Positions 1 to 10,982 of a DNA stretch of 64,000 bases are shown piece after piece. This DNA comes from Papaver somniferum. Its lineage: Eukaryota; Streptophyta; Magnoliopsida; Ranunculales; Papaveraceae. The translations under genes were made by a program, and so were the position numbers. Below the pieces are notes generated by a model. It ran no database searches. It had not been told where the DNA came from and worked only from the letters and a program-made list of their open reading frames with translations. The stretch spans positions 236,572,777 to 236,636,776 of the forward strand of contig NC_039364.1 in assembly GCF_003573695.1 (NCBI RefSeq), written 5' to 3'. Each line of letters starts with the position of its first letter. Within the stretch, counting starts at the first letter, position 1.

Positions 1-1991
1 TTGGTTAGGAATACGATCCTTATCATCTATGAGACCGCTAATTTTGGTTCTTATCTCATTGATTTTATCTTTAGAAATAATAAAGAAATGCTTAAATTGG
101 TTGGCTAAGCCTAAACTAGAACTATGGTCAATCTCTAAGAGGCAAAATTTGGATCTCAGTTCATTCAGAGAAAGAGATGGAATTTTATCATTTGAGAAAC
201 TATTTAAAGATTTATTAAGATGCTCAAGAACGGTGTCATTATCCAAGGCATTAGGAAATGAACGAAGAATGGTAGCTTCATCAGAAAGACCATAAATGTC
301 TGCAAAAAGGATCAATCAAATAAGATGAATGAATGAAGGGAAAGGAGAAAAGTAACATACCATAGTGTTGATTATTAGCTTGCTGAAGACTAGAGATTTT
401 ATTCTTGTGCGAAGAAGAATCAATTTCTAGTTGTTTGTTCTTCTCACGAAGACATTTGACTTCAGCTTCCAGCTCCTCATTTTTTGTACGAAATTGAAGA
501 TTCTTCTTTTCAAGAAATTTGCGTCTCCTCTCCAGATCTGAGGCAACAACGAAAGAAGCTTTTCCAGCCTGTGAGAAAATGTAAAAAGTATTAAAATAGA
601 AAGAGATTTTGAGTAACAATAATGAAGAAGTAAAAAGACGAAGAAGTAAAAAGAAGAAAGCATACCAGACTATTAAGAGAATGCAGGAAGTTGGGAGTCA
701 CCGATCTAGAAACTCCGCGAAGAGAATTATCACCATCCAATAACGGAACATCGCAAATCGTAGCGAGAGCTTTGCAGGTATTAGCGAATTGATTATCTCC
801 CATTCCTTTCCAAGAATCAGAAAAGAGGCCAGAGAGCTTAGCCATAGAAGATTCAGATGGAGAATCTTCATTTGCAGCAAGGTCATCATTATCCTCATCA
901 TCTTCATCACTCCCGGAGTTTTCATGAGAAGGAATATTTGAAGGAGAGGAAAAACGGATTTTTATCTTCTTTGAAGGAGGAGCAGTTGGCTTTTCCCTGC
1001 GAAGAGCACCTTTTCCTTTATCACCAGCCTTCGCAACATTGGCAGGCTCTTCTATTTCAGCAATAATCTCCATGCACAGATAGAAATAAGAAATAGAGGC
1101 AACAATATACTGTTTAAAAGCATAAGAGAATATTTCTTACCTCATCTGTGTATGACCGAAGAGCTAACAAGGTACTAGCCTTCCCAGTCCTGTGATAGCT
1201 ATCTTTCAGTTTCTGGATCTGTAGAATGTCGCAAGAATCAGCGAACAAAAGAATTAAAACAAATAAAGAAATATAAAGTGGGTGAAACTGGAAGAGACAT
1301 ACCTCTTTCTCCTTCTCGGGCCAAGAGAATACCCAAGGTTGATAAGAAGCGAGATTCTCAGGAAGAATATTTGACCCAGCAATGTAAGGTCCTTTCAGCA
1401 TCAAGGGAAAAACACACCATTTATCATCTTTGGATTGGCGAGGAGTTGTGTTCTTACCAGAGTGCCAATCAATGTCTTGCAAGAGTATTGTATCTTCATC
1501 AATATTATCTTTCCTTTTCAAGCGAATACCCAGCGAGTATTCTCTTTCTTCATGGATATTAATTCATAGTTTTCTAAGAAATTCGCTAATGTATATTTCT
1601 CAGCGACTATCTTTAGATCTACGAATTTAGGATCCCTAATCTCTTTGGAATAAAGAGATCCTTTACCAGCACCACGGTTAGCGAATTCCAACATCAGATG
1701 GATGCAATCCACACTCAATTGGAAGATAGCTCGCGAAAATCCCGAGTAAGCGAGAATTTCATAGAGCAGAGGAATATCTGGGTCATAAAGAGGAATAGGG
1801 AGACCTGCGAGAATTTGACCTAGCGAAACTATGATTGATTGATCATCACAATGTTGATCAGAGAAAAGTTTGATAGAAAGAATTGACTTGGCACTTTCAC
1901 CAGGAATGGTCGAAAGTGTGAAACCTTTCTCAGCAAGATCTTTTTGGACGTCTTTTAAGGTTTTCTCATGTTTTTGGCCACTTGGAGGCAT
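1..1991 (-). pseudogene. Antisense spliced ORF (aORF) of the Tat-like element, C-terminus off window
   Basis: The start codon is at 1991-1989 (MPPSGQKHEK). The first exon holds a block containing LAGLPIPLYDPDIPLLYEIL, which resembles from memory the 'putative gypsy-type transposon' domain of plant antisense ORFs. Later exons encode a lysine/serine-rich then acidic stretch (about 1073-690) and a charged coiled coil (about 565-370, EELEAEVKCLREKNKQLEI). Splice-like borders separate them, for example a GT at about 1302 and a GT at about 1140. Comparison with the copy at 12661-15175 shows a one-base deletion near 1529-1532, just after a conserved Trp, which shifts the frame. The protein's role is unknown. 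Such ORFs between pol and the 3' LTR are known from plant Tat elements. Intron borders are approximate. Confidence 0.6.
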
Positions 1992-2342
1992 ATCTGAATA
2001 TAGAGTATGGGAATGGATGAAAAGTAAGAAGATTGAAGAAGGAAGAATTGCAGTACCAGAACTTACGAAAGAACAATAGAGTTGCAGAGATGAGAGAGTA
2101 AAAAGAGAAGAAAAAGTAAAAAAAAATGAAAAGAAGAGTAAGAAGAATATATAAAGAAGATTTTTTTTTACTCGAAGAAATAAACACAATTAATGCGAAA
2201 AGACGTGAGCGGTTGAAAAGCAGTGGGTACAGAAGACGTGTCAAGAAATAGATGGAAGAAAGGATAGTGTGATAAATGCAGAATATGAAGAGATGGACAG
2301 CTGCAGCATTTCTCACATCATTCTCTACTTCGCAGAGAAGAT

Positions 2343-2358
2343 ATGAGAAGAGGCAAGA
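2343..2358 (+). other. Polypurine tract of the left Tat-like element
   Basis: The purine-rich run ATGAGAAGAGGCAAGA directly precedes the 3' LTR. The element at 6921-16177 has nearly the same run directly before its own 3' LTR. It would prime plus-strand DNA synthesis. Confidence 0.65.
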
Positions 2359-3411
2359 TGTAGGATTAGAATCTCGCAGCAATAATGCCTCAGCGAAATT
2401 ATTAACAACACAACACAGCAGTGTCGCAAAACAACTTCAGAAACGAAATAATAAACGACGTCAGCTAAATCATGAGAAAAATGTAATGGTCCTGCGAAAA
2501 TTAGAGAGTTTGCAAGACTAACATTTGTAAGGATGCGAGAATGTTGCAAGTCATATCCGAAAATAAAGGACAGATTAGCTGTCATCCAATATGTAATTCC
2601 CTATAACTAGCCGCTCAGTTGTAAAGGAAAAGAGAGATCGTTTTTGAAGTGAGAAGTAGGGGTGTCAACGGGTCCGGGTCCTCCCGGGTATCACTAGACC
2701 CGGACCCGGGTATCACTAGACCCGGACCCTACTTATAAAGGTCGGATTCGGGTCCTAATGGTTCCGGATCCGGTTCCTACACTTGTGGACCCAGAACCGG
2801 ACCCGTTTAAATACGCGGGTACCCGCCGTTCCCGGGTACCCATTGGGTCTTAAGAAAATATTAAAAAAACCTCAAAAACTTAATATTTGTCTCTTTTTGG
2901 CTTGGATTTAAATAACTTTGATAAAATTTATTATTATTTCTTATTAATGTACTAAATAAAGATTAAATGTAAGAGAAAAATTTAAAACGAGTAAAATATC
3001 AAAGCTAAAACTAGCAAAAACATGAATAAAAGTATGAATAAACGGGTACCCGATACCCGCGGGTACCCAACGGGTATTACCCGTTTGGACCCGTTTAGAT
3101 TCGGGTACAATCGGGTAATTACCCGTCGGGTCCTAAGTTGCTAAGGGGTCCAACTTTAGGACCCGAAACCGGACCCAAATCTACCGGATTCAGTTCCGGT
3201 TCCGGGTAATGGGTACCCATTGACAGCCCTAATGAGAAGCAAATAAATAGGAGAGAGAAAATTTAGAGCAGTGGTTATTCTTGATTCCTTTATCTTTTCT
3301 TGTAAGATTGTTTAAAGATTCATCAATAAAATTAAGATTGTTAATCTAAAATGAGTTGAATGATTAATGAAATTTTGTGAGGGGTGCAGCGTAGGATTTC
3401 CTGCAACTACA
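2359..3411 (+). repeat. 3' LTR of the left Tat-like element, split by a hAT-type element
   Basis: It starts TGTAGG after the polypurine tract and ends GGATTTCCTGCAACTACA, the same terminal block as the LTR at 6921-7392. The total is 1053 bp. Removing the 575-bp insertion and its 8-bp duplication leaves about 470 bp, which fits the related 472-bp LTRs. Confidence 0.8.
2657..3231. mobile_element. Non-autonomous hAT-type miniature element inside the LTR
   Basis: The terminal inverted repeats are TAGGGGTGTCAACGGGT at the left and the complement of TAGGGCTGTCAATGGGT at the right (15 of 17 positions agree). It is flanked by 8-bp near-duplicates, GTGAGAAG at 2649-2656 and ATGAGAAG at 3232-3239, the size made by hAT transposases. 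Both subterminal zones are packed with GGGTACCCG / ACCCGG motifs, and a 22-bp unit containing ATCACTAGACCC is duplicated near 2688-2725. The middle is AT-rich and has no coding capacity, so it depends on a transposase made elsewhere. Confidence 0.85.
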
Positions 3412-3446
3412 AAATCAATAAAAAAGAAAACCGATCCCTGATGTCT

Positions 3447-3587
3447 TTCTTTCCTGATCTTCAATTGGTTCTTCGCCGTAAATATAATTGTATAGATCAA
3501 TTTGTCGCTATTGGGCAGTAAGTTTCTCAAATGGTGAATTATATCAATCAATTCGTCGTTAATCATCATTCTTCTCTTTAAGAACAA
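3447..3587 (-). pseudogene. Unrecognised ORF fragment cut off at the LTR junction
   Basis: The minus strand reads an open stretch with coding-like composition (MMINDELIDIIHHLRNLLP and onwards) that loses sense close to the end of the neighbouring LTR at 3411. It may be the N-terminal piece of a host gene interrupted by the retrotransposon. I do not recognise the family. It could also be chance. Confidence 0.25.
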
Positions 3588-3954
3588 ACTGGGTTTTGTT
3601 TGGTGAGAAAAGAGATGAATTATGTGATCTTCTTCTATTACAGTTGGGTTTGATGGAGTTCGAGTCGGAGAATAAGAAGATACCCCAGTTACCAGATTTT
3701 TATCTTTCTATTCATGATGTGAAATATTAAAAAAGGAATTTGGAAAAATTGAAACCTGCAATCAAAGCTCTAAACTTTAAGGAATTAAACAACAAAACTA
3801 GTCAAATAAAACCAAGGTGACCAAACATGTGGTACAAAAAATCCAGCCATATTATTTTTAATAAATGAAAACCATTTAATTAAAAAGTGATACAAAACTT
3901 CCAGGTCAAATAATAATGTGTAAATTTAGTTTTTATTATTTTAAAAAAAGCCAA
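3588..3954. other. AT-rich spacer, no feature seen
   Basis: No convincing gene or repeat was seen. A short + strand reading frame at about 3640-3730 contains IPQLPDFYLSIHDVKY, which may be gene debris. Confidence 0.3.
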
Positions 3955-4633
3955 ACATACCCTTTTTACCTTGTCTTCTTCTTCTCTCCTTTCTTTTTTC
4001 TATTTATGCGCTCTTCATCTCCCCACCACCATTAACACCAGCAGCAACAAATATCTCTCCATGAACACCATCGCAACACCTCCGTCACCACCAACAACAA
4101 CAGCTCCGTCACCACCAGCACCAACACCTTCGTCTCCTCCACGAAACCTTCGTCTCTTTTTCTTCTATTTCTATTCAGATCTATCACCAACAGTAGCTCC
4201 GCCACCATCAAACCAACCGATGTGTCCAGATCCTCCACCAACAGAACCTCCGTCTCCTCCATTAACACCATCATCACCTCCTTCTCCTCCATTAACACCA
4301 TCATCACCTTCTTCTTCTCCGTCTACAGATTTTCCATCAACAACACCGCCTCCTCTTATTTTTGTTTTTCCCACCAGTACATCAGATCCGCCACCAACAC
4401 TACTTCTACCTCCTCCTTTTATCATCTAAAACCACCACCAATACCTTCAAATCGGCCACCAACAACACCTCATCTACAATCAACACCAGTACCTGCAGAT
4501 CCGCTCCCAACATCACCTCCGCCTCCTCGTTCAATCCTCTAAAATCACCACCTTATGATGTTTTCATCACCAGCAAATGATGATACATCTTCAAAGTCGA
4601 AATCAATATTGTATTGGGAAATGACAGATTTAT

Positions 4634-5622
4634 GATGAAACCAAAATTGGTTTCATCAAATTCTGACAGTTTTGGTTGGTGAAAACAGTAAACTAATGAT
4701 GAAACCAAATTTGGTTTCATCATAAACTTGCCTATTTTCTGTCATGAAACCAAAGATTTTAATGATGAAAATTAAGTTTATGATGAAACCAAATTTTGGT
4801 TTCACCTGATTTTTGTCTAGTTTATTCGGTCTGACTTGGAAGACGGCATGTTTGGTTTCATCATTGAAGTTATGTTGGTGAAATGACAATGTGTGGTTTC
4901 GATTGTATGTACAATGGTGGTTTTGATTATATGTGTGTATGAATTGGGAGAATGTGTATAGAAGGGTCTGGTACTGGTACTCCAGGTATTGATGAAGAAG
5001 TTTTGTTGGTAGTGGTGGCCTTAACTGAAGTTATGGAAGTGATAAAGAATGGATTAACTGAGTAAGGGTGGTGCTAATGCAATGAGAGTTGTAGTTGAGC
5101 TTCAGGTGTTGCATAAAGGACTGGTATGGGTTACAATTAAAGAGGTGTATGTCTGCATTGTTAAAAGTGTAATGAATTGGCTGAAGTTGATGAAACCTAA
5201 TTAGGTTTCATCGTATTTTTTTCATTTTGTTGAATATTAATATCTGTGAAGCCAATTTTTGATGGTGGGATACAGGTGGATTATTTTTTGTTGAAACTGG
5301 TTGTAGTTGAGGGGGTAATGGTAGTGGTGGTTGTGGTGCTGGTGGTTGTGGCAGCGATGGGGGTGGTGCAGTTGACGGTGGTGGTAGGTTTCATCTTATT
5401 GTGGATTGTTTTTTGTTGAAAGTAGTCTTAGTTAAGGAGGTAATGGTAGTGGTGGTTGTGGTGATTATGGTTGTGGTGGCGATGGGGGCGGTGCAGTTGA
5501 CGGTGGTGGAAGGTTTCATCTTATTGTGTTTCATTTTTCTTCTTCTTCTTTCTCCTTTCTTTTATGATGAAACCAAAATTTGGTTTCATCTTATTTTGGT
5601 GAAACCAATTTTTGGTTTCATC
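4634..5622. repeat. Dispersed 24-25 bp palindrome family (GATGAAACC...GGTTTCATC)
   Basis: Copies lie at 4634-4657, 4698-4721, 4782-4805, 5189-5212, 5566-5590 and 5598-5622, with half sites near 4854, 5389 and 5512. The arms are GATGAAACC and GGTTTCATC around a 6-7 base centre. The copies at 4698 and 5189 are perfect palindromes with different centres (AAATTT and TAATTA). Each could form a hairpin or be a dyad binding site. Confidence 0.85.
5277..5526. repeat. 125-bp tandem duplication
   Basis: Two adjacent units, 5277-5401 and 5402-5526, share the order: TGGATTATTTTTTGTTGAAA-like start, GGTAATGGTAGTGGTGGTTG, then GGGGGYGGTGCAGTTGACGG and GGTTTCATCTTATTGTG. They differ by scattered substitutions. 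Confidence 0.8.
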
Positions 5623-5934
5623 ATTTTTCTGGTGGTGGCGCGGTGGTGGTCGGTGGCGGTGGTGGCGGCGGCGGCGAAGGTGGTCGGTGGCGGCGGCGAC
5701 GACGGGCGGTGGTGGTGTTGCTGGTGGTGGGTTGTTGTTCGTGGTGATAATATAATAAAAATTTAAAGGTTGGGTTGATTTTTGTTTTTGTTGGGGTGAT
5801 TTAAATAATAGAAGGGTAATGTAAACAGTTTATGTTAAATGGGGTTTTTGTGAACATTTTGTTTTGGTGGAGTTTTTGTGCATGGATATGACACCTTTGG
5901 GGTTATAACTCGCGGACCGGAAATAGGTTTTTGC

Positions 5935-6125
5935 CAAGTGCACCCGATTGCATAATGCATGTTTTTTTTATTCTTAAAGGAAAATGTTTTAGCCAGGTTG
6001 CACCTGGGTGCATAACGCAAATTCTTATAAAAAATAATTTTTTTCCAGGTTGCACGTAGGTGCATATGCATATTTATATATAAAATAAATTTTGGCCAGA
6101 TGCACCTAGGTGCATAATGTATCCT
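5935..6125. repeat. Short tandem array, about 50-60 bp period, with TGCACC/GGTGCA dyads
   Basis: Four degenerate units each contain GTTGCACC.NGGTGCATA followed by an AT-rich spacer (starts near 5938, 5997, 6048, 6098). The last has the perfect 14-bp palindrome TGCACCTAGGTGCA at 6101-6114. Confidence 0.75.
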
Positions 6126-6920
6126 CGGCCTGGTTTAAAATATTTTTTTTTTCAAATTTCATATCCACAATGGATCTTGTTTTGTAGAGAATTTCGAATC
6201 CTTTCCAAAAATATAAATTTTATTAAAATCCGACTTATATTTCGGAAGTTAAGGCCTTTTCTCACAACTGGAGAGAGAAAATAAATAAGAGAGAAAAAGA
6301 TATGATAAAAGATAATGTTTAAAGTAAAGGGTATACATGACTAAATTTTTTTGTATCTTTTTCACCCAGACCTATATTTTACAAGTTCATTACTCCTTAG
6401 TTGCCAATAACTATTGGTCATATGACCCATTTCCCGAAATTTTTTTACCAATAACTATTGTGTCACCCTTAGTTGCCTTCTTCTTCATTAATCTCCTTTT
6501 CCATTAAAAACCATTAATCTTAAGTTATAAAACTATTAACCATAGGTTATTATTTATTAATCTTTTATCATTCAATTTGTCAAGAAATAAACGAAATCAA
6601 TCGGTTAGTAAAACCATCTTATCGTTATCAAGCATCTTGATGCAATTTAATCGGTTATTTATTAACCATGTTATCGTTATTAAGCATCTTGACGCAATTT
6701 TACAATTCTTCAAGTTGGCATTAAATTTATCAAAACTAGTGAAAGTATCCAATAAAAATTATTTAATATGCTAATGAAGATTATTTAGTGTCCCAGGTAA
6801 TTTCGGAAGTATTCAAATTAATTGGTGAAATGAATCTTTGGCTGCACAATCAAAACGTTAATTTCGGAAGCAAGAACATGTGTAGTCGTTCAGGACAGTT
6901 TTTTAATCTAAGTTTGAAGT
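6126..6920. other. AT-rich host spacer, no feature seen
   Basis: No gene, RNA or repeat could be supported. A partial duplication involves ATCGGTTATT/ATCGTTATYAAGCATCTTGA near 6598-6700. Confidence 0.4.
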
Positions 6921-7392
6921 TGTGGGTACAAAATACCTCACACATATTATGTATGCCAGATACCTTCACACGTAGCAAGCGAACATAAACGCGTATGACA
7001 TATATAGAATGACGCATCAGATGACGTCATCTAAATCACGAGTAAAGTGTGAAGAGTCGTGCGGTAGTAAAGAAACCATGCGTCAACGATAAAGTCTGTG
7101 CGACATTGACACACGTCAGATCCGAAATTAGGGGCTTTATTAGCTGTCCTCCACTATGTAAACTCTTATATAAGGATCCGAGCGACCTTGTATTAAGGGG
7201 AGGTCTTTTAGAGAGTTTAGACAAGATATTTAGGAGAGAGAAAAATTATTTGCTTCCCAAATTAGGGTTTTCTCATAACTTTGTATATGATTTGAAGATT
7301 TTAATAAAAGTTCATATGATTCTTATGATGATTACTTAGATTTTTCTATAGATTTTACTAACGGTGTGGTTGTAGGATTTCCTGCAACTACA
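6921..7392 (+). repeat. 5' LTR of the Tat-like element
   Basis: It starts TGTGGGTACAAAATAC and ends CCTGCAACTACA. It aligns over its whole length with 15706-16177. A TATATAAG box lies at 7167-7174 and marks the likely U3/R border. Confidence 0.95.
7167..7174 (+). promoter_or_regulatory. LTR TATA box
   Basis: TATATAAG within CTCTTATATAAGGATCC, about two thirds of the way through what would be U3. The 3' LTR has the same box near 15952-15959. Transcription would begin about 30 bases downstream. Confidence 0.6.
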
Positions 7393-7395
7393 TTT

Positions 7396-7406
7396 TGGCG
7401 CTAGAA
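7396..7406 (+). other. Primer-binding site (TGGCGCTAGAA)
   Basis: It lies three bases after the LTR end. The minus-strand relative has the same TTTTGGCGCTAGAA right after its own LTR (complement of 25520-25533). The matching tRNA was not identified here. Confidence 0.7.
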
Positions 7407-7441
7407 CTCAGCTCAGAATGATGTATCCTGTTGGTGAATCT

Positions 7442-7447
<6 letters not shown>

Positions 7448-7482
<35 letters not shown>
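7448..7482 (+). repeat. Run of 35 A residues in the element leader
   Basis: An uninterrupted A run between the primer-binding site and gag. It may be slippage-expanded. Confidence 0.95.
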
Positions 7483-7485
<3 letters not shown>

Positions 7486-7642
7486 TAGAATTGGTCATAG
7501 TTTTTCGTCGCCCTATTAGGAATCTTTGAAAGTTTAGAAGTTTAGATCTCAAAAATTTCAATCTCAGAAAAACAATTTTCATTGTTTAAGTTTTCAGTTC
7601 TTTAAAGAGAAAATTTTCCTTTATTGTTACAAGAAAGTAAAA

Positions 7643-9829
7643 ATGGTAAGACAATCATCTACAACAGAACAAGCAATAGCAACTAGAAGGAGCAGAAGGA
7701 TCGCATGAAGAAGAAGAGGCGAAATCGCTGAATCCTCAAGGATGGGAGAAAGGAACAATAGAAGAAATCAAGCCTAAACTCACATCCAACAACAACCAGC
7801 GGTGAACAATACCATCGACTACGATAGAGTGAGCGTTCATACTACAAATACATATTCAACAGAAGAAGAAGAGCAGATAACTTGAGATGCATGAATAATA
7901 GAAGGGAATGAAGAGAACATGACAATCGAGGAACTTCGACAAAAGGTTGGTTGCAGAAAGAAGGAGAGAAGACGACGAACGTGCGAATTTTACGCGTCAA
8001 AATAATGAGCTAAGAGAAGAGAACATAAGATTACAGGAGCAAAGATCAAGAAGCACAACACGTGCAAGCTCAAGGTCAAGGACAAGCAGGAGTACGTCAA
8101 GACGTAGTCAATCTAGTCGAAGAGATACCAGACAAGAACAACCTTTAGGTAACATTGTTGAAAATTTTCAAGAAGATGATAACATACATGGCCAACGCGG
8201 TAGACATCGCATAGAGAAACAACCAGCTGATGATCGGTACGTACAGCAGGGCGATAATTACCGCATGCAAGAGGGTCACAGAGGCAATAAACGGGAACAA
8301 AAAGGAGAACTTATCGCACACATAATGACCAGGATGATGAAGATGATGAAGAACGGGGAAGAATTATATTGCAAGGAAGAAAAATGTTAAGAAATCAACA
8401 TGACCGCGAAAAGGAGGATGAAAGGAATAATGCGGCACAGATGCATGCAAGGGATGAAAGAGAAAGACGCAGGCGAAGAAGAGAGGATGCTGAAGATAGA
8501 GAGATTCAAGAGGTTGTGCGTCAAAATAGACATGACAAAAGAGTAAGGCAAGCAAGGTTGAAAAGACCCATGCAGCAAGATGCATACCAAATCATGAGCG
8601 AAGAAATCCTTAGAGAATTAGCAGAAATGATAAAAATGATGACGACGCGAAGAGATGGACGTAGAAGACAATTAGATGAAGCAATAGAGGAAGCGGGAAA
8701 ATCACCATTCGCAAGACAAATACAACTCGTCGTAGTACCGCCTAAATGCATCCTACTTGTATTTACTAGCATCTTTGATGGAAGCACGTGTGCAGTGCAG
8801 CATATAAGGGCGTATAGCCGATCCCTATTACAGTGGGAGGAAAACGACGCAGTGTTATGTAAATATTTCCCGGCGAACCTGACAGGAGAAGCTTTGCAAT
8901 GGTTTGACCAGTAGGAACCATCTGATCATTTCATCACTTACAGAACATCTTTCTAGGACAATACATCAGCAATAACATGTTACGACCGCGAATAGAAAAG
9001 ATGTTCAGCTTACGCAGGAGAATCAATTAGGTCTTGCGCAGTTTAACCACGCGTTGGATGAGCATGTGTAGTGAAATGGCCGGACGAGTAGATGAGAGAA
9101 ATCTTATATTAGCATTCATTAATGCACTTTTTCCTACAGATTTATTGTATACGTAGATCTTTAGGATAAAAGATACAATAACCATGGCGGAGTTACGCGA
9201 GTGCCAGGAAGAGTACATCGCTCTTGAGGAAAAGCAAAGAGAGATGGAGTCTTACCCAGTCGCGATCACGAACGCAAAAGTAGGGAATGCCAGTCTACTC
9301 CCAAGGACAACAAACGTCGTTGCAAGTACATCCCAAGGGATTCAAGGAAAGAAGGTAATGGAAGAACAGAAAAAACTAGTAGTCATGGGAAGTAGAGATC
9401 AAGAAGATTTTGAAAGAGAGTACAGAGAAAGACAATTCAATAATCGTGGAGGAAATAACAGTTCAACCAGAAGGTTATGGAGGACAAAATCAATATTATA
9501 ACCATGACCCAGGAGGTAATAAAGTGGTATGGATGCATATAAAGATGTCGCATCTAAACACCGCGATAGACAAAATCTGGGAAGCGGTAATTTTAATGAA
9601 AGACATTACAGAGCCACCAAATATGGGAAATGAGCCACCGCCAAGGAGAAGAAGTAGAGAATTTTATGCCCATCATCGTTTCCACGGTCACACCACCAGT
9701 AACTGCATAAATGTGATGAAAATTATACGCAAAATGATTGATCAGGGGAAGCTAAACCACTTTCTAATGCAACCACAACAGAATCTACCACCACTACCAG
9801 AAGGGCATGCACCGGGTATGGAGGCATGA
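7643..9829 (+). pseudogene. Retrotransposon gag, decayed
   Basis: It begins with ATG at 7643 (MVRQSSTTEQAIATRRSRR), which soon meets a stop. An Arg/Ser/Glu-rich coiled-coil section follows (7947-8700). The core matches the plant retrotransposon gag domain, with DGSTCAVQHIRAY and CKYFPANLTGEALQWF at about 8775-8911. Near the end FYAHHRFHGHTTSNC (about 9660-9706) corresponds to the zinc-binding-like region before protease in Tat gags; the first Cys is Tyr here. Several stops and frame changes (about 7708, 8912, 9500) rule out a working protein. The product would form virus-like particles around the element RNA. Confidence 0.8.
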
Positions 9830-10078
9830 AGGAACACATATTTGATTCAAGTAGGAGCGAAGGCGAAGCATTTATATTGCAATTCGATAATAAATTCTTT
9901 CAGAAGCATAGAAGATTTCCACGATAATATCCTAAGTTGAGTTTATGCAAGAAATAGTGATGGAAGACAGATACTCAACTTGGCAAAGGTATTACCACTG
10001 AAAGATTGACGGAGACAACCTATTTCTTTTACCGCAGAAGAAGTACCAGGAGGTGGAGAACCGCACGAGAGCCCATTA

Positions 10079-10594
10079 GTGGTCAAGTTGGAAATCAACC
10101 CAAAAGCAAAAGCTGATGAAGATGTGGAGGCCGACGCAGACACATGGGCCATAAATAGAATACTGATAGATCCTGGTAGTTCAGTCGATATACTGTTCTA
10201 CCACACATACAAGACTATGGGCGGTAGAGATGAGGACCTAATCTTATCTACCTACAAGATCTACGGTATCAATGGATCGGCCAATAAGCCAAAGGGGGAA
10301 AAAACGATGTGAATTCCTCTAAAGAGCATATCCATAGAAAAAGTATTCTGCGTTGTTGATGTAGAATCTCCATATAATGCTTTAATGGGAAGACCATGGT
10401 TACACAACATTCTGGGTGTGGCTTCAACCTTCCATCAATGCGTCGATTTTCCTTTGCCTCAAGGTGTAGGAGTAATAAGAGGGGATTCGATCGAGGGAAT
10501 GAGTTTCCATGAGATTGATGTTGATAAAAGTGAAGAGCGTGCAAACAAGCGAAGAGATTGGAAAAAAGGAAATATGATAAGGCAAAAGAGGTGA
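10079..10594 (+). pseudogene. Retrotransposon aspartic protease, one in-frame stop
   Basis: One reading frame carries ILIDPGSSVDILFYHTYK, the protease active-site block (Asp-Pro-Gly-Ser-Ser, a Tat-type variant of Asp-Thr-Gly). Downstream, ESPYNALMGRPWLHNI and FPLPQGVGVIRGD are the conserved C-terminal protease motifs. A TGA at about 10309 breaks the frame between them. The enzyme would mature Gag and Pol. After about 10600 the pol sequence stops abruptly at a deletion. Confidence 0.85.
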
Positions 10595-10689
10595 AAGGCT
10601 AATGGTTGATGTTGTGTCCAAAAGTGGAGAAGTTAACAAGATCAATTCTAAAGCGATAATTTCCGCGCATGAATGCAACAAGCGAATCA

Positions 10690-10982
10690 GAAAGACTGGA
10701 TTTCAGGCGAGTGAATTGGTGTTGAGGTAGAAATCGCCCTACCAGAGAAATAGTAAAGGCAGCTTGGAGAACGCATGGGATGGACCATACAGGATCAAGA
10801 GAGTTGTGGGAGATGGAATGTATGAATTAACAGATGACAAAGAAGTAAAGCCATCTGGTCAACTTTGGAACCAAGTGTATTTGAAGAAATATGATCCATG
10901 CGGCAGTCATATAACTCCAGAAGAAATAGAAGGCATGCGAACAAAGATATTGGAAAGCATATGCGAACTCAATGAAGCATAA
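10690..10982 (+). pseudogene. Integrase C-terminal remnant
   Basis: The frame ends with WDGPYRIKRVVGDGMYEL and LWNQVYLKKY, the C-terminal DNA-binding/tail region of Ty3/gypsy integrases. The upstream 70 bases correspond to the GDLVLREIPPYHRESGGQL block seen intact in the minus-strand relative near 20700-20740. Nothing of RT, RNase H or the integrase core remains between the protease and this piece, so about 3 kb is missing with a junction in 10600-10690. Confidence 0.8.

Larger units (their letters stand above)
1..3411 (+). mobile_element. Ty3/gypsy Tat-like retrotransposon, 3' part (left end outside window)
   Basis: This is the downstream part of a + strand LTR retrotransposon. It holds a minus-strand spliced ORF, then a purine-rich tract (2343-2358) and a 3' LTR (2359-3411). 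The order matches the 3' half of the bounded element at 6921-16177: antisense ORF, a tract reading GAGAAGAGGCAA, and an LTR starting TGT and ending CAACTACA. Without the inserted miniature element the LTR is about 470 bp, the same as the 472-bp LTRs of that relative. The sequences are clearly diverged, so this is a sister family rather than a recent copy. Gag, pol and the 5' LTR lie outside the window. Assignment to the Tat lineage is inferred from the relative. Confidence 0.8.
3955..5770. mobile_element. Candidate non-autonomous DNA element with CCA-rich and GGT-rich arms
   Basis: The left part (about 4020-4550) is built of CACCACC / CTCCTCC triplets. The right part (about 5290-5740) is built of GGTGGTGG / GGCGGCGG triplets, so the two ends are roughly inverted complements. 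Outside them lie ACCC-type (3955-3970) and GGGTAA-type (5813-5819) flanks. Long open frames in the triplet stretches (Pro/Ser/Thr-rich on +, Gly/Val-rich on -) follow from composition and are not real genes. The middle carries the palindrome family annotated separately. Exact termini and a target-site duplication were not found. The architecture resembles 46960-48860. Classification as Mutator-like is only a guess. Confidence 0.35.

Noticed and set aside
3971..4429. Long Pro/Ser/Thr-rich frame resembling an extensin or arabinogalactan protein
   Set aside because: It is a by-product of CCA/TCC triplet DNA. Several frames on both strands are open over the same stretch, and no signal peptide or regular SPPPP repeats are present.
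4634..5622. CRISPR-like array of palindromic repeats
   Set aside because: Spacing is irregular, the repeats are self-complementary over their whole length, and the context is a plant nuclear genome.
5401..5766. Val/Gly-rich frame in GGT-rich DNA
   Set aside because: Low-complexity translation of tandemly duplicated GGT repeats, without start context or domain.
8364..8787. Minus-strand frames opposite gag
   Set aside because: Shadow frames of the + strand gag, with no domain and biased composition.
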